Source of the DNA: CBDCBA01 sp965214125
GTDB lineage: Bacteria > Planctomycetota > Phycisphaerae > Tepidisphaerales > Tepidisphaeraceae
Length of the DNA stretch: 64,000 nt
Direction: 5' to 3'
Assembly (NCBI GenBank): GCA_965214125.1
Contig: CBDCBA010000009.1
Coordinates: 30,404-94,403, forward strand
Part shown: one piece after another, positions 24,117 through 32,338 of the stretch
Numbering within the stretch: the stretch's first letter is position 1
How the letters are laid out: each line of letters starts with the position of its first letter
Program-made: the position numbers and the translations under genes
Notes under the pieces: model-generated
What the model saw: only the letters and a program-made list of their open reading frames with translations
Databases searched by the model: none
Told to the model about the DNA's origin: nothing

Positions 24117-25760
24117 TCACGCACCGACGGTCGCCAGGCATTGCTCAAAGCGTCGCAACGTCTGGTCTTTGCCTAGGAACGCCAGCGTGTCGAAGATCGG
24201 CGGGCTGACTGGGCCGCCCGCGACGGCAATGCGGGCCGGCTGCGCGACTTTGCCCAAGCCGACGCCGCGTTCGTCGCACAAGGCCTTCGTCGCCGTCTCC
24301 AAGGTCGCGACCGTCCAATCGTCCGTCGCCGCCAGCCGCTCCTTCAAGGCCGCCAGGTGGGCGAGCCCGGTGGTGGGTGGGTCGCCTTTGAGCAGAAACT
24401 TCTCGTTCGCCTTCGCGTCGTCATAGGCGATGTCCTCCGCTTTTGTGAAGAAAAACCGGCTCTTCGCGTCGACGTCGGCGAAGACGTGGAAGCCCGCGTT
24501 CATCGCCAGCAGCTTCGCAAGTTGCTCGTCGCTCGCGGCGTTCAGCGGCGAGTCGGGGTTCGCGTTGAGGTAATCCTTCATTCCCGACAGCAACCGCTCG
24601 GGTGACGCCGCGTCGGCGGCCTCGGTGTTGAAGGCTTGGAGCTTCTTGTAATCGAACTTCGCGTTCGCCCGCCCGACCCGCTCCAGGCTGAACGCGGCGA
24701 TGATCTCGTCCATCGTCATTCGCTCGCGATCATCGCCCGGCGACCAGCCAAGCAGCGCGAGGTAATTGCAGAGCGTCTCCGGCAGGTATCCGATCCGGCG
24801 GAAGTCGTCGACGCTGATCTGCGGCAAATCCGCCTCGCTCAGCCCGACGTGGGGCAACAGCTTGTTCCCCTCGCTCGGGTCGAGCTGGGCGGTCTTGTCC
24901 TTGAGCCACTTGTCGAGCGCGATCACGCCGACGCCGGCGTTGTTGGAGAGGTCGACGAGGTCCTTGGTCGTCTCCTGGTGCTTGAGGACGGCCTGCTTGA
25001 TGAGCTTGTCGCGGTCGCGCTTGCCCATCTTGCTGCCGTCGGTCTTGAGGATGACCGGCAGGTGCGCGAACGTCGGCCGGTCGTAGCCGAGGGCGTCCAT
25101 CAGGGCGATGTGCTGGCAGGTGTTGAGCAAATGCTCCTGGCCGCGCAGGACGTGCGTGATGCCCATCGCGTGGTCATCGACGACGACGGCGAAGTGGTAC
25201 GTCGGCATGCCGTCGGCCTTGCGGATGACGAAATCCTGCACCTGCCGGCGATCCACGCCCTGCTTCGGCCCGAGCACGGCGTCCTCGAAGTAGTAGTCCT
25301 TCGACTCGTCCATCTTAAAGCGCAGCACCGGCTCACGCCCCTCGCCTTTGAACTGCGCGAGCTGCTCGTCGGTGTAGCTGGGCCTCTTGTAGAGGAACGG
25401 CCGCTTCGCCGCCTCGGCCTGCTTGCGCTGATTGGCCAGCTCCTCGCGACTCTCCCACGCCTCGTAGGCCAGGCCACGGGCGATCAGGTCGTCGAAGAGC
25501 TTGTTGTAAACGTCCACCCGCTTCGACTGGAACATCAGGTCATCGGCGTTGTCGTGCTCCAACCCAAGCCACGCGAGGTCGTTCAACACCCCGTCGACCG
25601 CCGCCTCCGTCGAGCGCGCCCGGTCGGTGTCCTCGATGCGCAGCAGGTACTTCCCGCCGCTGTGCCGCGCCAGCAGGTAGTTGAACAACGCCGTCCGGGC
25701 GCCGCCAACGTGAAGGTAGCCGGTCGGGCTCGGAGCGAATCGGGTGACGATCTCGGGCAT
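24117..25760 (-). CDS. gltX: Glutamyl-tRNA synthetase
   Basis: 547 residues from ATG 25760, chosen because the protein then begins MPEIVTRFAPSPTGYLHVGG, the class I HIGH-type signature; the open frame upstream is spurious. LLRIEDTDRARS is the family motif and SKMGKRDRDK the KMSKS loop. The C-terminal anticodon-binding domain is longer than in E. coli, with about 75 extra residues. The enzyme attaches glutamate to tRNA-Glu (and possibly tRNA-Gln, where the amidotransferase pathway operates). A TAGACT hexamer ends 7 nt before the ATG with a TTGCCA 19 bp further up, consistent with a leaderless mRNA. It precedes the epimerase gene by 45 bp. Confidence 0.95.
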   Translation of the reverse strand: MPEIVTRFAPSPTGYLHVGGARTALFNYLLARHSGGKYLLRIEDTDRARSTEAAVDGVLNDLAWLGLEHDNADDLMFQSKRVDVYNKLFDDLIARGLAYEAWESREELANQRKQAEAAKRPFLYKRPSYTDEQLAQFKGEGREPVLRFKMDESKDYYFEDAVLGPKQGVDRRQVQDFVIRKADGMPTYHFAVVVDDHAMGITHVLRGQEHLLNTCQHIALMDALGYDRPTFAHLPVILKTDGSKMGKRDRDKLIKQAVLKHQETTKDLVDLSNNAGVGVIALDKWLKDKTAQLDPSEGNKLLPHVGLSEADLPQISVDDFRRIGYLPETLCNYLALLGWSPGDDRERMTMDEIIAAFSLERVGRANAKFDYKKLQAFNTEAADAASPERLLSGMKDYLNANPDSPLNAASDEQLAKLLAMNAGFHVFADVDAKSRFFFTKAEDIAYDDAKANEKFLLKGDPPTTGLAHLAALKERLAATDDWTVATLETATKALCDERGVGLGKVAQPARIAVAGGPVSPPIFDTLAFLGKDQTLRRFEQCLATVGA

Positions 25761-25800
25761 AGGGGCGAGTCTAGACGACCCGACCAAACGCATGGCAACC

Positions 25801-25865
25801 CGTAGGGTGGGATTCATCCCACCATCTGGACCGTCGCCCGATGGTGGGATAAATCCCACCCTACG
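25801..25865. repeat. Near-perfect 26-bp inverted repeat, CGTAGGGTGGGATT family
   Basis: Arms 25801-25826 and 25840-25865 are reverse complements with a single mismatch, separated by 13 bp. Each arm contains its own dyad (GGTGGGAT...ATCCCACC). It lies upstream of gltX, some 30 bp beyond its predicted promoter. The sequence type GTAGGGTGGG...CCCACCCTAC is a dispersed palindromic repeat seen in many bacterial genomes. Confidence 0.8.
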
Positions 25866-26020
25866 AAACTGCATCCCGTCGACGTCTACGAACCTACCCG
25901 GCGCCGCCTCGGCCGTCCGCGCCGTCGTCATCGGTCCTCAACCGTCAATCGTCTCACATGCGAAGGCCGGGCCCGCCGAGGGCCCGGCCTCGTCGTTGGG
26001 GAGGACGGCCTGGCGTGGCT

Positions 26021-26046
26021 CCTGTAGGGTGTGCTTCAGCACACAC
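26021..26046. repeat. Half-element of the GTAGGGTG palindrome family (left flank of the 26076 gene)
   Basis: GTAGGGTGTGCTTCAGCACAC (26024-26044) contains the dyad GTGTGC-TTCA-GCACAC. The 5' GTAGGGTG matches the ends of the element at 25801. It sits 30 bp before the start of the AT-richer gene at 26076. Confidence 0.6.
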
Positions 26047-26075
26047 TAGTTGAACTTAAGCGAGAGGTTGAAACG

Positions 26076-26417
26076 ATGACTGAATTCGAACGCGATCTAC
26101 GCGACAACCTATTATATATGGATCTAAATGTCCCGTCCCATTTTCAGAGGTCATTCGCTGTTCTACAGACGAGAGGCAGTTCGAAGGAGGCGAAGAGACA
26201 TCGCCACATCGTCCTCCACTTGATCGGAAATCTCGTGACGCTAGCGTCAGCTCGGCTATCTGGTTCAGTGCCTGCTGATGTAGTGCCGCAATGCGATGGG
26301 ATACTCTCACGCTTCGAGCCTCTGATTGAGCAGTGCAAGGAAAATGCTGTAGATCTTCCTCCTCAGATTATCGACGCTATAGCTCTGGTCAGGAGCAGCG
26401 ACACTGGAGCCAAATAG
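26076..26417 (+). CDS. Small hypothetical protein of atypical base composition
   Basis: 113 residues from ATG 26076, with GAGAGG 8 bp upstream. The gene is close to 50 percent GC by eye, against about 70 percent around it, and uses codons with A or T at the third position (for example TTA TAT ATG GAT CTA AAT) that its neighbours avoid. The product is soluble and probably helical (FERDLRDNLLYMDLNVP, KRHRHIVLHLIGNLVTLASARL). No family is recognised. It is bracketed by two oppositely oriented copies of the GTAGGGTG palindrome (26021 and 26428), so it may have arrived with or inside a repeat element. It is probably a real, recently acquired gene; function unknown. Confidence 0.6.
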   Translation: MTEFERDLRDNLLYMDLNVPSHFQRSFAVLQTRGSSKEAKRHRHIVLHLIGNLVTLASARLSGSVPADVVPQCDGILSRFEPLIEQCKENAVDLPPQIIDAIALVRSSDTGAK

Positions 26418-26427
26418 CCAGCCAAGC

Positions 26428-26450
26428 AGGGTGGCTTCAGCCCACCCTAC
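26428..26450. repeat. GTAGGGTG-family palindrome, right flank of the 26076 gene
   Basis: AGGGTGG-CTTCAG-CCCACCCT hairpin, ending in CTAC. Its end is the reverse complement of the GTAGGGTG start of the left flank at 26024. It begins 10 bp after the stop codon of the small gene and may serve as its terminator. Confidence 0.6.
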
Positions 26451-26462
26451 ACGTAAACGTCG

Positions 26463-26538
26463 GGTGCCACGGCATGAGCGAAGCGGTTGCCGTGTCGTCG
26501 TTCACCCGCTCACGGCACGGCAAGGATGCCGTGGCACC
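26463..26538. repeat. Second copy of the GGTGCCAC inverted-repeat family
   Basis: Outer arms GGTGCCACGGCAT (26463-26475) and ATGCCGTGGCACC (26526-26538) are perfect reverse complements. The right half CACGGCAAGGATGCCGTGGCACC matches the right arm at 5978-6000 except for paired changes (CTGCA/TGCAG becomes CGGCA/TGCCG) that keep base pairing. The left half is diverged between its arms. Confidence 0.8.
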
Positions 26539-26645
26539 GAGCTCGGCCGCGACGCCGCTGCTCTTCATCGGGCGACAAGGGGATCGTGACGCTCATGCCG
26601 TTTACGGTAGAAAAGGCGGCGTTGCGGTTGTTGGGTGCGAGCGTC

Positions 26646-26679
26646 GGTAGAGACTGCGGGCCGTGGGCCCGCAGCTACC
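26646..26679 (-). terminator. Stem-loop downstream of pssA
   Basis: A 9-bp perfect stem CTGCGGGCC/GGCCCGCAG (26654-26662 and 26666-26674) with a 3-nt loop is extended by outer GGTAG/CTACC pairing (26646-26650 and 26675-26679) across a 3-nt bulge. It lies 19 bp past the pssA stop codon on the minus strand and has no T-run. The rest of 26539-26697 shows no gene. Confidence 0.5.
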
Positions 26680-26697
26680 TTGGGTGGAGGTGGATCG

Positions 26698-27648
26698 TCA
26701 GGTGGCCGAGGTCCGGCGCAGCTTCCGGCTCACCCACGCGATCGGGCCCAGGGCGGCGAAGAGGAGGCCGACGAGGCCGAGCGTGTACCGGTGCGCCACC
26801 ACCAGGCAAAGCAGCACGGCCAGCCACAGGACGATGCGGCCGAAACTCTTGTTGCCGCGCAGGTAGCGGTTCACAAAGTGCGGGTAACGGATGTCGGCCA
26901 CCATCAGCAGGGCACAGCCGCACAGCACGATCGGCAGCGCGACCGTCGTCGCGACGGCCATGCCGGCGAGAACGCTTCGCCACACGCCCGGCTCGGCCAG
27001 TCGCGACTCGATCAGCAGGTCCTGCTGGATCAGGATCACGCCCAGCACCGCCCCCGCCGCGCCGGGGCTGGGCAGGCCCAGGAAGCTCATGTGGTTCTCC
27101 TCGCCGTGCTCGTTGCTCACGTTGAAGCGCGCCAGCCGCATCAGCGTGCAGGCGAGGTAAAGCCCGCCAATCGCCCAGATCAGGCGGCTGACGAAGAGTG
27201 GCACCTCCACGCCGTCGAACTTGAAGACGTGCAGCGCGATGATGGCCGGCGCCGCCCCGAAGCTGACGGCGTCCGCGAGGGAATCGAGTTGACCGCCAAA
27301 ATCCGTCGTGTGCCGCGCCAACCGCGCGAGCCGGCCGTCGATGGCGTCGAAGAACATCGCCAACGCCAGCAGGTAGACCGCGATGATGAATCGGTTGCCC
27401 GCGATGGTCTGCGCCAGCGGGTCCGCCTGCACCACCTCCGGGCTGAGCGTCGCGACGTAAATGGCGGCGAACCCGCACAGGGCGTTGCCGAGGGTGGCCA
27501 AGCTCGGCAGGAACTGCACGCTGCGCACATACGCCCGGCGGCCCCGACGGTGGCGGCGCCGCTTGCGGAGCTCGCGGATCCGCGCTCGGCGAGACGGACC
27601 CGGCTCGCGCGCGTGCGTCATCTGCGTGTTCGAATCCGGGGCGCTCAC
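26698..27648 (-). CDS. pssA: CDP-diacylglycerol-serine O-phosphatidyltransferase
   Basis: 316 residues from GTG 27648; TAAGCT (27655-27660, minus strand) ends 6 nt before it, favouring this start over ATG 27621. A basic N-terminus (RRARIRELRKRRRHRRGRR) precedes six to eight transmembrane helices. The CDP-alcohol phosphatidyltransferase signature DG-x2-AR-x8-G-x3-D-x3-D is complete in DGRLARLARHTTDFGGQLD followed by SLAD. The enzyme makes phosphatidylserine, the precursor of phosphatidylethanolamine, at the inner membrane. The chain is longer than the B. subtilis type by its basic N-terminus and C-terminal helices. It is divergent from lepB, with a large palindrome between the two. Confidence 0.88.
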   Translation of the reverse strand: MSAPDSNTQMTHAREPGPSRRARIRELRKRRRHRRGRRAYVRSVQFLPSLATLGNALCGFAAIYVATLSPEVVQADPLAQTIAGNRFIIAVYLLALAMFFDAIDGRLARLARHTTDFGGQLDSLADAVSFGAAPAIIALHVFKFDGVEVPLFVSRLIWAIGGLYLACTLMRLARFNVSNEHGEENHMSFLGLPSPGAAGAVLGVILIQQDLLIESRLAEPGVWRSVLAGMAVATTVALPIVLCGCALLMVADIRYPHFVNRYLRGNKSFGRIVLWLAVLLCLVVAHRYTLGLVGLLFAALGPIAWVSRKLRRTSAT

Positions 27649-27675
27649 GGGAGAAGCTTACGTCTGATGCGAGCA

Positions 27676-27761
27676 CTCCCATAGCTGGGACCCAGCGGGT
27701 CGCGGTCTGGCTCTGCGATCGCTCAACCCGACCGCGACCCGTTGGGTCGCAGCTATGGGAG
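27676..27761. repeat. 31-bp inverted repeat in the pssA/lepB divergent promoter region
   Basis: Arms 27676-27706 (starting CTCCCATAGCTGGGACCC) and 27731-27761 are reverse complements with two mismatches, separated by 24 bp. The element occupies most of the 145-bp gap between two divergent genes, placing it next to both predicted -10 hexamers (27655-27660 and 27782-27787). CTCCCATA recurs at 27776-27783, partly forming the lepB -10. Confidence 0.8.
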
Positions 27762-27793
27762 ACACAGGTTCAACGCTCCCATACCGTGTCCGC

Positions 27794-29659
27794 ATGTCGG
27801 ACCCGTACGAGCCCGAGCCCGTTCCGCGACCCACCGACGATCCGGCGCAGCCGACGCGACAGCCGACGGTGGTCGCCAAGCCCAAGAACGAGAGCCCCAA
27901 GACGATTATCGAGCAGGTCATCGTCGCGCTCGCGCTCGCGTTCATCTTTCGCGGGTTCGTGGTCGAGGCCTTCGTGATCCCGACCGGCAGCATGGCGACG
28001 ACGCTGCTCGGGGCGCACATGCGCTTCGACTGCCCCGACTGCGGCTGGAAGTTCACCGCCAACTACGACACGGGCGGCGGCGCGACGGGCGTGCCGAGCA
28101 AGGCCGTTGTGCCGATCGGCGGCCAACTCGTGCCGCGGCTTTACAACATTCGCTGCCCCAACTGTGCCTATCGCCTGCCGCCGGTCGACGGGCCGGGCGA
28201 TAAGGACGCGGTCGCGCCAACGGTCTACCACGGCGACCGCATTCTCGTGCTCAAGCCGCTCTACCTGCTCCAGTCGCCGGATCGGTGGGACGTGGTGGTG
28301 TTCAAGAACGTCAACCGCGAGGCGAGCGGCTACGGCAATTTCAACCGCCTCGACCCCGACAGCACCGAAGCGTTTCAGGAGAGTTACATCAAGCGGCTGA
28401 TCGGCCTGCCGGGCGAGACGCTCGTGCTCGCCGGCGGCGATGTCTACGTGGCCGCCGACGCCGCGAACAAGGCGACCGGTGAGCTCACGCCGGACGACTT
28501 CCAGATCGCTCGCAAGGGAGACGCCGCCCAATCGGCGCTGTGGCGCGTCGTCTACGACGACGACCATCGCCCGCAGGGTCTCGCACGCAACGTGGTCTTC
28601 GAGGGCAGGTCGTACGACGACAACGCCTTCGCCCTGCCGTGGCAGGCCGCCGGCGGGGCAAGTGTTGTGGAGCCGGGCGACGGCGGCGGATTCGCGTTCG
28701 GACCGACCGGCGGCACGCTGACCTTCGACCCCGACGCCAACGCGCGCACCTTCGCCCTCACCGACTATCTCGGCTACGACCAGACCGCCCGCGACCAGCA
28801 GTTCCGCTCGCGCTCGCTTCAGGACCGCACGTTCGGCCTGCGCGGCGAGTTCCCCGGACGGCTATCGAACCGCGACCGCAACGGCGTCTGGCTGCTCCGC
28901 GCCAGCGACCTGCGGCTGCGCTTTGCCTACGAGCGCGGCGACGGCGACGCCAACACCCCGCTTGTGGCCACGCTCTCGAAGCGCGACCAGACGTTTACCC
29001 TCGAGCTTCGCCCGGACTCCGCCACGCTCGTCCGGCGTTCCGACGACGGGGCCGAGGAGGTGCTGGCCGACGTCCAGCGCGAGGGCTTGCTCGACGGCGT
29101 CCGGCTCGTCGAGTTCGCCAACGCCGACTACCGCGTCTCGCTCCGCATCGACGGCGACCTCGTGCTGGAGACGACCCCGGAGCAGTACGCCCCCGATCTG
29201 GCGGCCATCATCGAGGAGGAGCTCAGCGGCGAGGTCGAGGCCGAGCCGGAGATTTCCCTTGCGGCTGACGGCCACGCCGCGACGATCTCGCACCTCTCGC
29301 TTTGGCGTGACGTGGTCTACACCGCCCGCGTGCAGGACCAGCGCCTCGGCACCAACACGTTCTGGCCTTACGCGAGCCCGGATCGCTTCCCCTCGAACGT
29401 GATTCGCCTGGGGGACGAGCCGGGCGAGGAGGAGTATTTCGTGCTGGGCGACAACCCGTTCCTCAGCGGCGACGCCCGCACGTGGCGCGACCCGGTGTCG
29501 CTGCGGTACGAAGGAATCGACGTGGCCGAGGGCGGGCGTGTGCCGGCGCGGTTTCTGGTGGGCAAGGCGTTTTTCGTGTACTGGCCCGGCGGGTTCCGGC
29601 CAGCGGAGTGGCTGCCCAAGATCGTGCCCAACTTCGGCGAGATGCGCTTCATCCGCTGA
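27794..29659 (+). CDS. lepB: Signal peptidase I with zinc-ribbon and large internal insert
   Basis: 621 residues from ATG 27794; TACCGT ends 6 nt upstream. A transmembrane helix (TIIEQVIVALALAFIFRGF) is followed by catalytic Ser66 in PTGSM, the general-base Lys200 in SYIKRLIGLPGE, and a box E GDNPFLSGDAR near the C-terminus, so all S26 peptidase elements are present. Two CxxC pairs (Cys80/83 in CPDCGW, Cys121/124 in CPNCAY) form a zinc-ribbon-like insert between the serine and lysine. About 320 residues separate the lysine from box E, forming a beta-rich domain with a concanavalin-like look (FTLELRPDSATLVRR). Ordinary SPase I has 200-350 residues. It cleaves signal peptides at the outer face of the inner membrane. 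Confidence 0.88.
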   Translation: MSDPYEPEPVPRPTDDPAQPTRQPTVVAKPKNESPKTIIEQVIVALALAFIFRGFVVEAFVIPTGSMATTLLGAHMRFDCPDCGWKFTANYDTGGGATGVPSKAVVPIGGQLVPRLYNIRCPNCAYRLPPVDGPGDKDAVAPTVYHGDRILVLKPLYLLQSPDRWDVVVFKNVNREASGYGNFNRLDPDSTEAFQESYIKRLIGLPGETLVLAGGDVYVAADAANKATGELTPDDFQIARKGDAAQSALWRVVYDDDHRPQGLARNVVFEGRSYDDNAFALPWQAAGGASVVEPGDGGGFAFGPTGGTLTFDPDANARTFALTDYLGYDQTARDQQFRSRSLQDRTFGLRGEFPGRLSNRDRNGVWLLRASDLRLRFAYERGDGDANTPLVATLSKRDQTFTLELRPDSATLVRRSDDGAEEVLADVQREGLLDGVRLVEFANADYRVSLRIDGDLVLETTPEQYAPDLAAIIEEELSGEVEAEPEISLAADGHAATISHLSLWRDVVYTARVQDQRLGTNTFWPYASPDRFPSNVIRLGDEPGEEEYFVLGDNPFLSGDARTWRDPVSLRYEGIDVAEGGRVPARFLVGKAFFVYWPGGFRPAEWLPKIVPNFGEMRFIR

Positions 29660-29820
29660 ACGCCCCCGTGGCCCGCAGGATTCGCAGGTGCTTGCAGGCG
29701 GCGTGATCGTTATGATCGGCGCCGTACCCGCGGCAGCCGCTGCCGTGGCCCGCAGTTCGTCCGGCCGTCTCGGCGGCGGATGACGTCTCAACTTGCCACC
29801 AAACAGCCGGAGTCACTCGG

Positions 29821-32313
29821 ATGCCCAACCCCCTCGCCCGCCGTCAGCCCCAGGTCCAGCGCGTCCTCGGCGACGCCTGCCGCCACGTTCGCCTGACGAT
29901 CGACGCCCTTGAGCCGCGCCGCCTGCTGGCCGCCCCGGAGATCGACGCGCTGCCCTTCGTGGTCGACGCGCCCGAGGAGAACGCCCTGTTCCTCCCGGTC
30001 AACACCAGCGACGCCGACGGCGACGCCGTCACCCTCACCGCCACCACCGACGGCGACGCCGACGTGCAGTTCCTCGACGGCGACCGCTTCCTCGAGGTCG
30101 AGGTCGACGACTTTGGCACGATGCTGTTCCAGCTCTTCGACGACATCGCCCCCAACACCGTCCGCAGCATCACGGCCCTGGCCGATACCGGCTTCTACGA
30201 CGGGCTCGAGATCACGCGCGTCTCGACCGACAACAGCGTCTTCCAGTTCGGCAGCCCCTTCAACGACGGCACGAACGCTCAGCCCGGTCCCGACGGCCTG
30301 CTCGGCACCGACGACGATGTCCGCAGCCCCGAGTTCGAGCTCACCGACGAGTTCGACACGAACGCCCTCTTCACCGGCGACGGCCAGCTCGCCCTGGCCA
30401 ACCGCGGCAAGGACACCGCCAGCAGCCAGCTCTTCGTCACCAACGGCTCGCCCCGCGCCTTCGACCTCGACTTCACCATCATCGGGCAACTCGTTCGCGG
30501 CTTTGCCGTCAAGAACGACATCGCCGACGAGCCCGTGAGCGGCCCCAATCCCGGCGACGGCCCGCCGCAGGACACGATCACGATCAACTCGATCCGCTCG
30601 ATCAGCAACATCACCGACGGCGTGCTGCGGATCATCACGGATGCCGGCACCGCCGGGACCGACATCGACGTCACGATCACCGCCACCGACTCCGACGGCG
30701 AAACCGACACCGAGACGATCACGATTTCGAGCGTCGCCGACACCGTCGACACGCCGCCGATCCTGCTGGACTTCGACGACACCCTCGTCACCGACGCCGG
30801 CGAGGAGATCACGTTCCCCGTTCCCGCCACCGACCTGGAGGGCGACGCCCTGACCTTTGACGCGGCCATCGTCGCGCCCGACGGAGTCACCGAGGACTCG
30901 ATCGGCACCGTCGCGGTGGATCAAGCCGCCCAGACCGTCACGTTCACGCCCGCCGACGGCTTCGAGGGCCAAGCCGAACTTGTCGTGGGCGTGCGGCAGA
31001 CTAATGGCGCCTCGCGCGGCGGCGCAAGCAATCCCTTCGACCTGCAAACCGTCTTCATCGGCGTCGGCGACGAAGCGATCAGCGCGAGCGGCCGCGAGTT
31101 CGACGCCTTCCGTCAGGGCGATGGCCGCCAGTACACCGTCGCCAGCTTCACCGATGCCGACGACGACGGCGAGGCCGGCGACTTCACCGCCCAGATCAAC
31201 TGGGGCGACGGCACCGTGACCGACGGCACCATCGTCGCCAACGACGACGGCGGCTTCGACGTGCTCGGCAGCCACGACTACGACCTGCTCTCGAGGGATG
31301 TCGCCGTCGACGTGACCATCATCGGCGACATGGGCGCCCGCGCGACCGCGTTCAGCACGGTCAACGTCGTTGATGCCGCCTTCTCCGACGGTGTCCTGAC
31401 CATCTCCGGCACCGCCGGCGACGACACGATCTCCATCGACGACGACGGCGAGGGCAACATTACCGTCACCGTCAACGGCGAGGAATCCGACTTCACCGAA
31501 AACCCGATCACGAGCGTCGAGGTCATCGGCGGGATCGGTGATGACACGATCGACGCCTCCAGCGCCACCGTTCCTGTCGTACTCCGCGGCGGCGTGGGCG
31601 AGGATAGCCTGTTCGGCGGGTTTGCCGATGACACGTTGTTCGGCGGCGACGGCAACGACGCCCTCGACGGCGGCGCCGGCAACGACAGCCTGCTCGGCGA
31701 GGACGGCGACGACTACCTCCTCGGCGACAACCTGCTCGAGGATGGCGAGGATCTGGATGACATTTCTGACATCTACGACTCCGACGACATCGCCGACAGC
31801 TTCTTCGACCGCGACACGCTTGAGGGCGGCAACGGCAACGACACCCTTACCGGCGGCCTCGACGGCAACCTCCTGCGCGGCGGGCCGGGCAATGATCTGC
31901 TCAACGGATCGGGCTCCCGCGACACGCTGGACGGCGGCGAAGGCGACGACACGCTCCGCGGCTACGGCAACGCCGACAGCCTCGACGGCGGCGACGGCAA
32001 CGACCGGCTCGAGGGTGATGCCCTTGACGGCCCACGCGGCGGCGACTTCGTCAACGTCGATGACGGCGACACCCTCAACGGCGGCGACGGCGACGACGTG
32101 CTCCTGGGACGCTTCGACAACGACCAGATCTTCGGCAACGCCGGCAACGACCGCCTCTTCGGTGACGACGGCGACGACCAACTCTTCGGCGGCGACGACG
32201 AGGACGACCTCTTCGGCGGCGACGGCGACGACACCCTCGCCGGCGAGGCCGGAGACGACACGCTCACCGGCGGCGAGGGCGACGACCGCGACGGCAGCGG
32301 CAACGCGATCTAA
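29821..32313 (+). CDS. Surface protein: cyclophilin-type peptidyl-prolyl isomerase plus RTX calcium-binding repeats
   Basis: 830 residues from ATG 29821, preceded by CGGAG. The LEPRRLLAA motif at residues 30-38 is the planctomycete N-terminal sorting-type signal. Residues about 90-245 are a cyclophilin: MLFQLFDDIAPNTVRSI, FYDGLEITRV, FQFGSP, LALANRGKDTASSQLFVT. Cadherin/Ig-like beta domains follow to about residue 390, then a PKD-like region (NWGDGTVTDG). Residues 540-825 contain many GGxGxDxL hemolysin-type repeats (GGDGNDALDGGAGNDSL) that bind calcium. It is probably exported and surface-attached or secreted, where the isomerase may assist folding of extracellular proteins. A strong hairpin terminator follows. 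Confidence 0.85.
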   Translation: MPNPLARRQPQVQRVLGDACRHVRLTIDALEPRRLLAAPEIDALPFVVDAPEENALFLPVNTSDADGDAVTLTATTDGDADVQFLDGDRFLEVEVDDFGTMLFQLFDDIAPNTVRSITALADTGFYDGLEITRVSTDNSVFQFGSPFNDGTNAQPGPDGLLGTDDDVRSPEFELTDEFDTNALFTGDGQLALANRGKDTASSQLFVTNGSPRAFDLDFTIIGQLVRGFAVKNDIADEPVSGPNPGDGPPQDTITINSIRSISNITDGVLRIITDAGTAGTDIDVTITATDSDGETDTETITISSVADTVDTPPILLDFDDTLVTDAGEEITFPVPATDLEGDALTFDAAIVAPDGVTEDSIGTVAVDQAAQTVTFTPADGFEGQAELVVGVRQTNGASRGGASNPFDLQTVFIGVGDEAISASGREFDAFRQGDGRQYTVASFTDADDDGEAGDFTAQINWGDGTVTDGTIVANDDGGFDVLGSHDYDLLSRDVAVDVTIIGDMGARATAFSTVNVVDAAFSDGVLTISGTAGDDTISIDDDGEGNITVTVNGEESDFTENPITSVEVIGGIGDDTIDASSATVPVVLRGGVGEDSLFGGFADDTLFGGDGNDALDGGAGNDSLLGEDGDDYLLGDNLLEDGEDLDDISDIYDSDDIADSFFDRDTLEGGNGNDTLTGGLDGNLLRGGPGNDLLNGSGSRDTLDGGEGDDTLRGYGNADSLDGGDGNDRLEGDALDGPRGGDFVNVDDGDTLNGGDGDDVLLGRFDNDQIFGNAGNDRLFGDDGDDQLFGGDDEDDLFGGDGDDTLAGEAGDDTLTGGEGDDRDGSGNAI

Positions 32314-32338
32314 CCCGCCCATCCAAACCTGCACCCTC

